Source: Cricetomys ansorgei
Lineage: Eukaryota; Chordata; Mammalia; Rodentia; Nesomyidae
Direction of reading: 5' to 3'
DNA: 64,000 nt
NCBI GenBank assembly: GCA_026225945.1
Contig: JAMJFZ010000181.1
Coordinates: forward strand, 930,001 to 994,000
Shown here: positions 43,566 through 54,194 of the stretch, in pieces
Layout: the number at the start of each line of letters is the position of its first letter
How positions within the stretch are numbered: position 1 is the stretch's first letter
Notes under the pieces: model-generated
What the model was told of the DNA's origin: nothing
What the model saw: the letters and a program-made list of their open reading frames with translations, nothing else
The model's database searches: none
Translations under genes and position numbers: made by a program

Positions 43566-43655
43566 AAAAATAATACCTAAAGAAAAATCTGTTTTTTTTT
43601 TTTTCATATGGTATTATTGCTCCCTAAGAGTATCCCAAAATTTCTCAAAAAAAAA

Positions 43656-43794
43656 TTTTTGAGACAGAGTTTCTCTGTTGTAACTCTAGCTGTCTTGGAA
43701 CTCACTCTGTAGACTAGGCCTCGAACTCACAGAGATCCTCCTGTCTCTGCCTCCCGAGTGCTGGGATTGAAGATGTGTGCCACCACTCCTAGTT
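43656..43794 (-). mobile_element. B1 SINE, minus
   Basis: 'tttttgagacagagtttctc', 'cttggaactcactctgtaga', 'ctcacagagatcctcctgtc' and 'tgctgggattgaagatgtgt': a reversed, well-preserved B1. Confidence 0.95.
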
Positions 43795-43861
43795 TCCTTC
43801 TATGTCACCCTCAATCCAATCATGGATCTACTCAAATGTCACCTTATCAAAAAATCTTTCC

Positions 43862-44212
43862 CAGAGCTAGGGAGATGGCTCAGAGTGTAAGAGCACTTGC
43901 TACTAAAGTATAAAGATCTAAATTCAAATCCCCAGAACCATATAAAAGGCCAGATGTGTCTGAGAATGGCTATAGCCTGAGCATTGTGGGCAGAGGAGAC
44001 AGGAGGATCCCTGGAGTGCTTGTGGGCAGCCACCCTAGCCACTTAATGAGTGACCCAGACTCAAGGGAATAAGGCAGAGAATGGAAGAGCAGGACTCCTA
44101 TGTCATCCTCTGGTTTCTGGGCACACATACAAGCATGCATACCTTACACATGTGCACACGCAGACACACACACACACACATGCATGCACATAAATAAAAT
44201 ATTTTTAACTAC
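43862..44212 (+). mobile_element. Composite SINE (RSINE1/B4 class)
   Basis: The head 'gagctagggagatggctcag' with 'aaattcaaatccccagaacc' is followed by a B1-like body ('gcagaggagacaggaggatc'), then 'atcctctggtttctgggcac' and a CA-rich tail with AATAAA. Confidence 0.8.
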
Positions 44213-45669
44213 AATTACAGAACAATTTTTTGTAAACGCGGTGATTCTGACAGGGCCAGATGTGTACTAAGTTCATAGGAATTCCACATTGGACATACTG
44301 AATAGCAAGGAAAACTTTAGAGGCATTACAATTCTAGTCTTTTCTGTGTTCAAGATTCTATTTCAGGACCCCAGAATTTTGAGAGGAGATAGTGAGGTTT
44401 TTAGTTTGAAAACTACTACACACAACGATTTATTTTTAGAAGCTAAGAAGCCTTGACTCTTGCCATGTTTTCTACCGACCACATCCTTGCTTCTGTCCTA
44501 GATTATAATACTTTGAGGCAAGACATTAAAAGATGAATGTGTGTATCTACAGAAAAAAAAAAAAAAGAAAGAAGAAAGCTTTGCTATCATCTTTGTAGTT
44601 GAAAGCGTGACTATTCCGTGAGTCAGCACCTCTGCTCTCGCAGAGCCCTGCCCCCAGCAACTATGTACAAGGGACATGCACAGATTTATTCACAGAAGCA
44701 TTCACAGTTTGTCACGGCAAAACTTTATCAACGTAAGAATTGATGTTTTTTAAAAAAAAAAAAAAAAAGGTACATTTTCAGGTAGCAAAACAATCTGTAC
44801 AAATGAAACTGAATGAGCTTGAACTTTAGCCGTATGTAGACATATAGGCTAATCACTCTCACCAGAGATCTGCTTCCTTTCCCCCACCCCCAGGCTATTT
44901 GTCAATGACTGACACATGGTTGCCATAGATGGAGGATATAGCACTAGCACATAAAGGGTAGAAAACAGGTGTTGTGATTTGGATAAGAGACGCCCCCAAA
45001 CTCATGTGTTGAAATTTCGTGCCCAGGTAGGTTTTGGGGAGGTGATATGTGCCAATTCCTGGTGTGTGTTGATGTGCTCCTTCCTTTTCTAGTCATGGCT
45101 GAGAGCCTGGCATCTCTTCGGCAGGTCACCTTCAGAACTGGCTGGGTGCTGAACTTCAACATCCAAACAGGACGAAGGCTCCAAGTGTGCAGTTTATTTC
45201 TCAAGGACCCCGGGAGCATCTTCGCCCAAGCCAGTATATCTCTAGTTTAGAACTACTTCTTAGTCTGCACTTTCTGAAGTGATCAAATAATTGGAGACTG
45301 ACTCAATTGATGCAGCAATTAATGAAATCTGCATTCTCTTAAACCAAAGGAAGCTTTCTTGAATTTATTTAGCTAGAAATCCCTTGATACTTGTCAAAAA
45401 TGAGACAGAAATGGGAAAATAAATGACTTTTGGCCAAATTAGAAATTGATTTAGAGTCTCACCATCCCTGAGGAGTAAAGACAAAACAAAGTTTAATGTG
45501 TTGGGATACTGACACTAACTTGTACAAATGTCCCTGGAGTTTTATAACATCTAGGATCTGATAGCTTGTATTTGTTAAACACCAAAGGCAAAAAGGTTAG
45601 ACAATGAGTAAATATGGAAATACTTTCATATATTTGGGGGTTTGGGGTTTTGTTTTGTTGTTCTTTGTT
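44213..45669. other. Long unassigned stretch
   Basis: Mostly unrecognised. 'caaactcatgtgttgaaatt' near 44998 resembles the start of an MST/MLT-type MaLR LTR. Two A tracts (near 44552 and 44752) suggest old retroposed tails. No gene found. Confidence 0.45.
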
Positions 45670-45772
45670 GTTGTTTAGATAGGATCTATGTAGCACAAGC
45701 TAGCCCAGAGCTCATAATCTTTCTGTCTCTTCCTCTTCCTCTCAGGCACAAGCCACCATGCCTGATTTATTC
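45670..45772 (-). mobile_element. B1-related SINE, minus
   Basis: 'gataggatctatgtagcaca', 'agcccagagctcataatctt' and 'gcacaagccaccatgcctga' are the reverse of a diverged B1. Confidence 0.6.
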
Positions 45773-46767
45773 TTATTTTCTTTACTCTAGTCAACTCATC
45801 CCTCCTGTGGCCAGCAGAGATGTAGCTGTTCTATGTGAGAATTATATAAAACCAAGGACATATATTTAGGGAAGACCCTTTCATGAAAGAACCACTAAAT
45901 TAGTTATAAATGGCACAAATTAATGAGTAGAAGGGAGAATTTAATTATCACGCTGTTCAAATCGGCAGCCTTCTGAGAATAGGAATGCTAAAGGACTTCC
46001 AGGGGGATTAGCAGATGCGGGTCCATTTAACATTGTCCTGAAAGCCACAACCTCCCTTTTGCAGAGGGAACACCAAGAGAAACCACACACCCATAAGGAA
46101 TCTACTCTTATTTTCAAGAAGGTCATGTAATGAATTATTTGATAATGTTTTTCCATGCATCACTAATTTTGATGATAGGAGTTACATTGGATCAGCCTAG
46201 TTAAGTTCCATTGTCAAGAACAAGTAAGGTAGAGAGAAACATCCTCTCATTTTGTCAACCCGTCACTTAAACCTACTTAGAATTTCCTTTGTGTATGAGG
46301 TTCTATTCTCGGTGGACAATAACTGTTTGACAAAGGCCTGCTCAAAATCCCTTACATTGTGAAGGGAATTCCAATTTGTAGCTATTAAAGGAATAGGGGT
46401 GTGGTAATTTTATCAAATGACTTTCTAAAACTAGCCTTACATTTGTATGAAGGGCAAAGAGAAAGATGCCCCTGCGGACTTACTGCTCAAATGAGCATAC
46501 TGTCCCAACAATGGACTTTCCTAGGTGGTTGAGGATCAAAACAGCTAAAAAAAAAAAAAAAACAAGCAATAACAAATACTGACCAGGATGCTGAGGAAAG
46601 GCATTCAATATTTTAGGATAGCTTAAATCAATATCACTGACACATAAGGAAATAGTTTAGTGTCTTATGCTTAAACGCTCAATTCAAATGTAGTAATAGC
46701 ATTATCCATTGTGCAATTAGTTCGAACCATCTATTGTATTTAGCAAATTAAAATAGAATTAATTATT
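45773..46767. other. Unassigned sequence
   Basis: No gene or repeat recognised. An A tract lies near 46546-46562. Confidence 0.5.
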
Positions 46768-46882
46768 TCCTTTTTTTGAAGACAGTGTCTGGCCTTGTGC
46801 TTAGTCTATAGTTAAATTCATGATCCTTCTGTCTCTGTCTCTCTGGTGCTGGGGTTACAGGTGGGCATAACCACACCTGCAA
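46768..46882 (-). mobile_element. B1-related SINE, minus
   Basis: 'ttgaagacagtgtctggcct', 'cctctgtctctgtctctct'-type sequence and 'gctggggttacaggtgggca' are the reverse of B1. Confidence 0.6.
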
Positions 46883-47116
46883 TGACTCCATTAATAAATA
46901 TTGTTAGTGTAACATCAGATTAAATATTGAAACTTGGGATGGGGCAAGGTCAAATATTTGGCAATGAGCAGAAATGAGGCCTTAACTACTGTCAAACCCT
47001 GACTCTAAAATAAAGTGCTTCCATGCTGTTCTCAAGCTTTCCACATTACTCATAGAGAAAAATGTCATTATTTGGAAGAAAGCCAATATTCATGTCCCCA
47101 TTTCCTGACTGGCTGC

Positions 47117-47222
47117 CTTCCTTCTATTCTTCCTCTCTCCCTCCCTTACTTCCTCCTCCTCTCCTTCCTCCCTCCCTCCTTCCTCTCTCCTTCACTCCCT
47201 TCTGATCTTCTTTCTTCTTTTC
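47117..47222. repeat. (TTCC/TCCC)n pyrimidine tract
   Basis: Impure TTCC, TCCC and CTT units, directly on the tail side of a reversed B1. Confidence 0.9.
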
Positions 47223-47332
47223 TCTTTTGAGATAAGGTCTTATCATGCAGTCCAGGTTAACCTCAAATCCACCACAATCTTGCCTCGGCCTCTGTGTACT
47301 GGAATTACAGCTGTGTACCACCACACCCAGCT
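47223..47332 (-). mobile_element. B1-related SINE, minus
   Basis: 'cttttgagataaggtcttat', 'gttaacctcaaatccaccac' and 'gtgtaccaccacacccagct' read as a reversed B1. Confidence 0.75.
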
Positions 47333-47514
47333 TCAAATTTCATACCTTTTAAAATTATTGTTGACATGATCATTTCTAACTGACTGACACTGCAGGGAAA
47401 ACTAACAGCAAATCATTAAGTTTGCTTTAAAATGAGGTTTCTTCCACATTCTGAGATGGGCTTCTGCTCAGTTGCTCTCTGGTAAACATGTAGGAGTGAG
47501 AACCTTTTGTGAGA

Positions 47515-47662
47515 GAAGGATTTGGCAGAGAAAACACAAAGTGGGGTGGGTAGGGAGGTGGGGAGGATCTGTGAGGAACTGGGGAAAGAGAAGGAATATA
47601 ATCAAAATATATTATTGCATAAAAAATTATAGAAATTTAGTAAATTTAATAAAAACACTCTA
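47515..47662 (+). mobile_element. L1 3'-end fragment
   Basis: 'agaaaacacaaagtggggtg', a G-rich tract and 'gaatataatcaaaatatatt' form the L1 terminal module. Confidence 0.7.
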
Positions 47663-47731
47663 AAAAAACAAAAACAAATGCAGCTCAATGCAAACTAAAA
47701 GACTTACTTAAAACACAAAAATAATATCCGA

Positions 47732-47932
47732 AAGTGGGAGGGACTTCAGAGGCCCCATCCTAAGCAGAGGAGCTATTGGTGGCTGCTGGGGGAGGAAAAG
47801 TCATTTTTCTTTAGGAATATGACTACTAGGAAGTTGTCCATGCCCCAGTGGATGACCCTTCCCCTTACACATAAGAACAACACTAATTAGATCCAGTGCA
47901 TTAAATAAATAAATAAACAAACAAATGCATAT
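47732..47932 (+). mobile_element. L1 (Lx-type) 3' UTR fragment
   Basis: 'gcagaggagctattggtggc', 'agtcatttttctttaggaat' and 'ttgtccatgccccagtggat', then an (AAAT)n stretch. Same module order as the other copies. Confidence 0.75.
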
Positions 47933-48084
47933 ATTTTAAAAGAACCTCCCCCAAAGAGAATCACTGGAACTGTAGGAAAGGGTGGGAAAATTTTTATTAT
48001 GTACCCTCTTAACTTTAAACTGTGTAACTATACTAACTATTCAAATAAATAAACAAAACATAAAGATCAATCTTCTGATATAGA
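47933..48084. other. Unassigned AT-rich spacer
   Basis: Nothing recognised. Confidence 0.5.
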
Positions 48085-48204
48085 AGAGATCATAAAGCAT
48101 CTTTGAGAGCCTAGCTTGTTTCATTTAGCAAAATGTTATCTAGTTTCATTCAAGATATCATAAATGGTGAGAATTCTTACTTGTAGGATTGAGTAAAGTC
48201 CCAC

Positions 48205-48258
<54 letters not shown>
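48085..48258 (-). mobile_element. Old L1 ORF2 C-terminal fragment, minus, part 1
   Basis: 'tagcaaaatgttatctagtt' and 'tgagtaaagtcccacggtgt' are the reverse of the L1 region coding the end of ORF2. The GT microsatellite grew from its native short GT run. Confidence 0.65.
48206..48257. repeat. (TG)n microsatellite
   Basis: About 26 TG units at the L1/LTR junction. Confidence 0.97.
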
Positions 48259-48259
<1 letters not shown>

Positions 48260-48668
48260 TTCTTACCTTTCCTATTGCTTTGAAAAATTACCCAACAAAA
48301 ACAACTTAACAGGGAGGGAGAGAGGCTTATCTTAACACCACATTCTGGGATGCAGTCCATGACAGCAAAGAAGTGGCAATAAGAACAGCTGGAGAAAACT
48401 ATTCTCATGCATCTACACCCAGAAGAAGAGCACAGTATACGTATGCATGCTTGGCTTAGCTCACTTTCTCCTTTTTCATTCAGTACAGGATCCGAGCCCT
48501 GGAAATAATACTGCCTACTTTTAAGCTGGGTTTTCCCGGAACAGTTAATCAAGGCAACCCACCACAGAGTGACCACAGGCCAAACCAATGTAGACAGTTT
48601 CTCAGTGAGACTCCCTTCCCATGTGATTCTAATTGTGTCAAGCTGACAATTAAAACTAGCCATCACAG
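48259..48668 (-). mobile_element. ORR1-like MaLR LTR, minus, inside old L1
   Basis: 'attgctttgaaaaattaccc', 'catgcttggcttagctcact', 'tctcagtgagactcccttcc' and 'gtcaagctgacaattaaaac' are reversed LTR blocks. L1 continues on the far side. Confidence 0.7.
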
Positions 48669-48845
48669 TGTTACATTTTCAATATTTACTCACCTGTTCA
48701 TAGATTCAGATTTTTTTTCTTTATCTTGAATATTGTGAATAATGGTAAAGTTAATGTAGATAGAGATAAGTTTGTGAGATTTTTAAGAAAGTTCTTTTAG
48801 GACTCCATAGGTAAATTTAAGGAAATTTCATTCCCTTTAAAAAAA
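48669..48845 (-). mobile_element. Old L1 ORF2 C-terminal fragment, minus, part 2
   Basis: 'actcacctgttcatagattc' and 'cttgaatattgtgaataatg' match the reversed ORF2 end following on from part 1. Confidence 0.6.
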
Positions 48846-48849
48846 AAAG

Positions 48850-49145
48850 TCATAGGTCAGTGAGATGGCTTGGAAGTAAAAGTGCTTGCTCTACAAGGCG
48901 AATAAGCCAAGCTGGATCCATGAAACCCACATAAGAAAGCCAAACACCACAGCACAGCATGCACCTGTAATCCCAGTACTCATGCAGTGAGATAGGGGAT
49001 GGAAACAGGAGAATCACCCAGAAGCTTGTGGACCATCTAGCTTACAGTATCTATGGTAGCAGAAATAAGAGAGACTTTACATTCACAAGGTAGGTGAGAA
49101 TCAATTCTTGAATACACACACACACAGAGACACAATCAGAATAAT
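48850..49145 (+). mobile_element. Composite SINE (RSINE1/B4 class)
   Basis: 'aggtcagtgagatggcttgg' head, 'gcatgcacctgtaatcccag' B1-like body, 'acaggagaatcacccagaag', and a CA/GA tail with AATAAA. Confidence 0.75.
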
Positions 49146-49154
49146 AAATTAACG

Positions 49155-49440
49155 TTTAAAAATCAAGCTCATAAAAGCAGAGAGTAGAACAGAGAGCTCA
49201 TCAAGAGCTCAGAGAGTGAAGGAAATGGGTAAGATATCAGACAAAGAGGACAAACTTTCAATTACAAAATACATAACTTCTGAAACCTTAATGTGCACTA
49301 TGTTGACTATAGTTAATAACACTACATTATTAACTTAAAGTTTAATAAGAGAACAGATTTGCATAAATACTAAACCATGTTGTATATCTTGATATATTTA
49401 CTAACAAAAAGTTGCAGCTAACTGTCGTGAACAATCCATT
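49155..49440 (+). mobile_element. Old mammalian L1 (L1M-type) 3' UTR fragment
   Basis: 'agcagagagtagaacagaga', 'gttgactatagttaataaca' and 'gttgtatatcttgatatatt' follow the order of an older mammalian L1 3' UTR. Confidence 0.55.
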
Positions 49441-49635
49441 TACTAACAGTTTGAAACATCAATATGAATTCATGTTTAGCTTGATAGATACATGGATGGT
49501 TTACATATAGAACTATTTATATGTTTATGGAAAGACTATATACATATGTTTAAATATGTAAACAAAGAGTATTTTATTTATATACATTTACATACACGTA
49601 AGTATAGATACTTTTATATATTTGTGCCCTCTCAG
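49441..49635. other. AT-rich unassigned sequence
   Basis: Many TATATA and ATACAT words; no family recognised. Confidence 0.5.
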
Positions 49636-49975
49636 GCTGGAAGGCCTAAGTATATCACAATATCTCCATAGCAACAAGAACACATTGAGACTCAGATCCT
49701 GATTTCTAACACCTATCTCCAATAAAAAGAATCAGGGCTCCTTGGAGAAAAAGCCCTTTCAAAGATTGGGCAGGAAACACACAAGATGAGCCTGGGGCAT
49801 GTTTTAGTATCAAACCATAGAGATGAACAAAATAAAAAGAATTCCACCTTGAGCTGTAGCCATGAAAAAGATCTCAAAGACCAAACCAGAGACAACTCAA
49901 GCAACAAATATCTGAGACACTGACCAACACTAACCTAGATAATTAAAGAAATTAATAAATAAGAGAGAAGGTTTC
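49636..49975. other. Unassigned, retro-copy-like segment
   Basis: GC content and word use differ from the AT-rich flanks. It ends with 'aagaaattaataaataagag'. No product is recognised on either strand; a 64-codon minus frame is not convincing. Confidence 0.35.
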
Positions 49976-49984
49976 CCTCTATAA

Positions 49985-50585
49985 AATAAATCTAGGGTCT
50001 TTTGGGCTTCCTCTTAATTTTAAGATCATTTTTACTATTTCTGTGAAGAATGGTATTGAATCTTTGATGGAGACTGCTTGCTTTAGTAAGAGCTGTTTAA
50101 ATGATATTAATCCTTCAGTCTGTGAGCATGGCAAGTCTTTCCAGCTTAAATGTTTTTCTTCAATGTTTTAACGTTTTCATTGTAGAGATTTATTCCAAGA
50201 AATTTCATTTTATTTTTGAGGTAAGTGTGAATGATATTGTTTCCCTGATTTCCTTCTAGTGTGTTTGTTACTGTCGTATAGGAAAGCTGTGGATATGTGT
50301 ATGCTAATACTGTAGACTGCCACTTTGCTCAAAGTGTTAACTACCTTTATATGTCTTCTGGTGAAACTTATAGGCTTTTGTATACTTAGCATCATATCAG
50401 CTGTAACTAAGGGTAGCTAGGCATTTGTATCCCTTTTATTTCCTCTGCTTGTCTTAGTACTCTGGCTAAACCATCAGTGTATTGAGTAGTAGTAGAGAAA
50501 ATGAACACCCTTGCTTTGTCTCTGATTTTAGTGGAATGTTTCTCAGGGGTTGGTCTATAATTTCCCTTTTTGCTGTGTTATATTT
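49985..50585 (-). mobile_element. Old L1 ORF2 fragment, minus
   Basis: 'agatttattccaagaaattt', 'gtttgttactgtcgtatagg', 'ctaagggtagctaggcattt' and 'cccttgctttgtctctgatt' match the reverse of the ORF2 region just after the reverse-transcriptase core, the same order as in the large L1 at 25.6-31.3 kb. Confidence 0.75.
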
Positions 50586-50800
50586 TTAAGATTTATTTTT
50601 ATTTTTAATTTTGTGTAGTTGTGTATATGTGTGTCTGTGTATCCTTGTATGTGTATGTGCATGGGTTCAGGTTTCTGCAGAGTTCAGAAGAGAGCATCCT
50701 ATCCTCTGGAGTTAGGGAGGACTATAAAAGAACCTGGGTCCTCCATAAAAGCAAAAGTGCTTTTAACTCCACAGGCATTTATTACACATATGTGGGCCCA
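50586..50800 (-). mobile_element. B2/B3-class SINE, minus
   Basis: 'gtttctgcagagttcagaag', 'tcctctggagttagggagga', 'aacctgggtcctccataaaa' and 'gtgcttttaactccacag' are a reversed tRNA-head SINE. Confidence 0.75.
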
Positions 50801-51079
50801 CATGCAATAAATAAAATGTAACAATTACTAGAAAGCAGCATTTAACAGACATTGGTGCAACAAGTGGTTTGGATGAGTGTTACCGGTAGACTTAGAGGAA
50901 ACTTCCAGGAAAAAATTGAAAGTATGTAATTGCTCTCATAGCAAATCTCAATAAATGACTATCAATTATCTATTGACAAATTTCAGGGTGGAGAAAAATC
51001 ATAGCCATCACCTTAACCAAGTGACAAATATTAGTATCATTTTAATAATTATGTTTATTGTGTATTCCATGCCAATAAT
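50801..51079. other. Unassigned sequence
   Basis: Nothing recognised. Confidence 0.5.
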
Positions 51080-51235
51080 GGATGTTAAGAAGCAGAGAGA
51101 AAGAAAAGAATATGAAGATGAATGGGTAGCAATAGTCAGATCTGGGAGGAGTTGGAGGAGGTGAAAGAATATGATCAAAATATATTGTATGAAAAATTAT
51201 TTAATATTTTTATTTACATAAGTTTTTTAAAAAGT
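51080..51235 (+). mobile_element. L1 3'-end fragment
   Basis: 'tctgggaggagttggaggag' and 'aatatgatcaaaatatattg' give the terminal L1 3' UTR module. Confidence 0.8.
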
Positions 51236-51580
51236 AATAACTGAGAAAACACAAATTGTTAATAAATAAGAAAAAACTAAGAAAACAGCGATCAGAGGAA
51301 AGAGGTATCACGACGTAGTCCCATGCAGTGGCCCTGACTAGACTTGGAAGTAGAGATGAGAGAGAGGAGGGGAGTGAGCTGACTAGATGACACTGCTGTT
51401 CTGCAGGCCACTGTGCAGATGTTGAAACCCGTGTGGGATTTGTGGGTTAAAGTATCACACCAATGTTAATACATCCATCTGAGGAGGTTATTGAAAATTT
51501 GTGGAAAAGAAACCTCATTTTCTAAGATATTAACATATGTCCAGGTAATTTAACAATAGGCCTGTGACATTTGTTGTGCC
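51236..51580. other. Unassigned sequence
   Basis: Nothing recognised. Confidence 0.5.
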
Positions 51581-51584
51581 AAAT

Positions 51585-52050
51585 GTTTCAAAAAGAAAGA
51601 AATGACACAAAAGAAATGGCAGTACGAACTGGGTATTTTTATTCAGCTGGAACAAGGATGGAAAAGTGGCCTGGCATTCGGGAGCCCAGGAACCACACAG
51701 TTCTGACAGGAAGGTGCCCTGGCAGTTGGGAGCCCAGGAAACATACAGCTCTGAGGTGCAAAGGTGTCCCCAGTGTTGCAACTCTGAAAGGAAATATCCT
51801 CCTCGGTTGAGCTGTTCTTCTTGTTTCTGGCCCAGCTGAAGTATTCTTTTTGCTTCTGCCCAAGCTGAGGTGTTCTTGCTCCTCACTGGCTGCCTCCACG
51901 TGGGAGGAAGGCAGCAGCCAAAGCTGAGCCCCCTGCCTACTCTCTCTGTAGAGTCCAGAAGGCTGTTCTTTGTTTAGCGTCCCTGAGCTGGGGGAGCCTC
52001 CCAGGGTGACCTGTGATTGGTGGGATTTTTTTGCCCTTATTTGGCAAGTC
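51585..52050 (-). mobile_element. Probable ERV LTR, minus
   Basis: Minus-strand reading gives a GC-richer segment ending in an AATAAA-type signal (plus-strand tttttatt near 51638) about 50 bases from its left edge. A reversed CCAAT word (gattggtggg near 52014) lies at the upstream side. This is the layout of an LTR U3-R region. Two diverged copies of 'ctggca(t/g)t(c/t)gggagcccagg' lie near 51671 and 51719. Family and exact ends are not determined. Frames in it carry no recognised domain. Confidence 0.4.
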
Positions 52051-52689
52051 CAGAGAGGGATGAAGGGCCCAGCTTAAGGCCATTTGTGTTTGTTGGAGCC
52101 ACTTCTGTGGTGCTCTGACAGGTTGAGGGACCCTACAGCCTGCTGGGAGTATGGTCCCTAATAGTCCTAAAGGGGAGCTTTCTTATGGGAGCGTCTCAAG
52201 TCCCAAAGTTCTACAGCCTTGCAGGGCTAGACTCCCCCAAAGGGGAAATATGCTGGCTCCCAAGTGGTCCATGGCACCATTTGGGGTTCATGGTAGGCAC
52301 AAGGGGTGGTGGCCTGACTCCCAGGGTTCCCAGCAGGGTATCAAGAGAGGCAAGCAGCATCTCCAAACAGCAGTTGGCAGCTGGAGGGGCTGGGCTTGCT
52401 GGGGAAAGTCAGAGTTGCTCCCCTGAAGAAACACAGATAGCGGTGAGGTACCATTTGGGCCGGGAGCCGGCAGCCAGCATCCCAGTCCTCAACTTGGTTC
52501 ACCAGTTGCCATGGCCATCCGCAGGGCCGACCATGAAGCAGTCCAGGGCTGGCTGAGGCAGCTTGACAGTTTGGCACCTGGAGGAGGGTTGCGCCTGGCA
52601 AGGGGGCAGGGCTGAGGCAGAGCTCCCTCCACACAGAGGGGTCTGCAGATCCCCAGCTGTGGACCGCTGAGGGAAGCAGAGCCCAGGCC
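52051..52689. other. GC-rich unassigned sequence next to the probable LTR
   Basis: GC-rich with overlapping open frames on both strands (123 codons plus at 52185-52556, 97 codons minus at 52341-52634), none recognised. Two related blocks around 'ctacagcc(t)tgc' (near 52133 and 52210) suggest local duplication. It could be LTR U3 or internal ERV sequence. Confidence 0.4.
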
Positions 52690-52985
52690 TTTCTCAGTAA
52701 GTATGGAGAGGAGTGTCAGGGGGTGGAGCACTCCACAGGTGTGAGAGTCCTGTGCTGTGGACTATCAGGGGTTTGGAGGGGGAACCCTCCCAATGGGGGA
52801 AGCCTGGGCTGTGGGCTGTGTGTAGGGGTACAGGGCCCTCCAGACATGGGAGCCCTGTGCTGGGGACTGTGTAGGAGGTGGAGGCCTCCTAAAGCAGGAG
52901 CCCTGTGTTGCTGCTGGATAAGGGGTCGGGGCTCTCCAGATGTGGAGACCTACTGTGGACGCTGTATGTTGCAGAGCCCCACCCC
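52690..52985. repeat. Minisatellite, five or six units of about 48-57 bases
   Basis: Diverged tandem copies share 'ggagccctgtgctg', a 'ctgtgtagggg' middle and 'gggccctccagacatg' ends. Units begin near 52740, 52797, 52848, 52896 and 52943, with a partial unit upstream. Unit length varies by small gaps. Confidence 0.7.
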
Positions 52986-53027
52986 AACACAAACAGCTAG
53001 AGAATGAGAGAAACCAGTATTTCAATA

Positions 53028-53342
53028 CATGACTCAATGGCTCCCATAGGCTATGTTTGAAGACTCTGTCCACAGTTGGTGGAACTGTCTGGGAAAGGTT
53101 AGGAGGTGTGGAGTTGTTGGAGGAGAACGCCACCAGGGGTGGACTTTGAGATTTCAAAACACTTCTATTCCCTGTTATCTGTCTCCTGCTTGAGGGTCCA
53201 GCTCTCAGCTATTCCTGCCCTTGTGACTTCGCTTAGCCAAAATGGACTTTAACCCTCTGGAACCATGAGCCCAGTTAAACACTTCCTTTTCTAAGTTGTC
53301 TTGTTCATGCTGCTTTATCACAGCAATAGAAAAGTAATGAAG
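53028..53342 (+). mobile_element. MT-family MaLR LTR, plus
   Basis: 'caatggctcccataggctat', 'ggtggaactgtctgggaaag', 'gaggagaacgccaccagggg', 'aaccatgagcccagttaaac' and 'tttatcacagcaatagaaaa' occur in LTR order. Confidence 0.78.
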
Positions 53343-53650
53343 CCAGTTCTGTACTGCTTCTCTATTAAACTGGGAAGTGTTAGGTGAGTCAGCACAAGTC
53401 ATCCCGCTGCGTCTCCAGACGCCATCAATATTGTCGCAAGCATCTAAACACAGCCAGGTACTCGTGAACACTTCTTTAAGAGCATTTCCTCAGAAAGAGG
53501 TTCATCATCATTTAATCTCCTATCATTTAAATTCTAATGGCCAAAATTGTCATGCATAGAAAAATATAGCAACAACGTTATCAAGAAATGTATTCTCGGT
53601 GATTGACTGAATGTTTTGTTCTCAAATTAAATGTTGATGTTTTGTTGACT
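53343..53650. other. Unassigned sequence with scattered CpGs
   Basis: No family recognised. Several CpGs around 53400-53440. Confidence 0.5.
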
Positions 53651-53654
53651 GTTT

Positions 53655-53775
53655 GGATTTTTGTCTGTTTATGGTAGGGTCTTACTATGTATCCTAGGCT
53701 AGCCTCAAACTCCGAACCATCCTGACTTGGCCTCCTGAGTGCTGGAATTACAGATGCATGCCGTCTTGTTGGCCT
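53655..53775 (-). mobile_element. B1-related SINE, minus
   Basis: 'ggtagggtcttactatgtat', 'ctaggctagcctcaaactcc' and 'gctggaattacagatgcatg' are a reversed B1. Confidence 0.75.
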
Positions 53776-54055
53776 CATATGTTGAAATCCCAAGTCGCTC
53801 AGCATGGTGCTGTTTGGTAATGGGACCTCTGCTACTAATTTAGCTAGTTTTGGTCATAGAGATATGTGAGTGGGCCTCATGGTAGTGTTTGAGGCTTAGA
53901 AGAGGAGGGAGAAAGGGAAACAAGGAAGAGGAGTAGGGAGAAAGAGAGAGGACTTTCTGATCTCTGACTTCTTTAGTCCAGACCTGAGAAAAATGTCCTG
54001 TTATTTCAACTGTGCAGACTATGGCATTTTGTTATGACAGTCTATGCCTGGTTAA
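53776..54055 (+). mobile_element. Old MaLR (MST/MLT1-type) LTR, plus
   Basis: 'atgttgaaatcccaagtcgc', 'ggtaatgggacctctgctac', 'gtgggcctcatggtagtg' and 'atggcattttgttatgacag' follow the MST/MLT1 order; divergence is high. Confidence 0.6.
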
Positions 54056-54194
54056 GGCATCCCTGTCACTCTTCCATATTCTGGATCTGACCCAGGATCA
54101 AACATTTCCTTACCTCTCCCAGAGGTAAGAATAATATCTCTGTCAGCATTATCAACACATAAGTAAACTAGATGGAAGGAGACGATAGTTTTTT
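54056..54194. other. Unassigned spacer
   Basis: Nothing recognised. Confidence 0.5.

Noticed and set aside
48136..48666. 176-codon minus frame
   Set aside because: It runs through an LTR, a (TG)n array and an L1 fragment; a composite of unrelated repeats.
52151..53157. Several overlapping frames up to 130 codons in GC-rich DNA
   Set aside because: Long frames on both strands are expected at high GC and over a tandem repeat; no domain, start context or splice signal.
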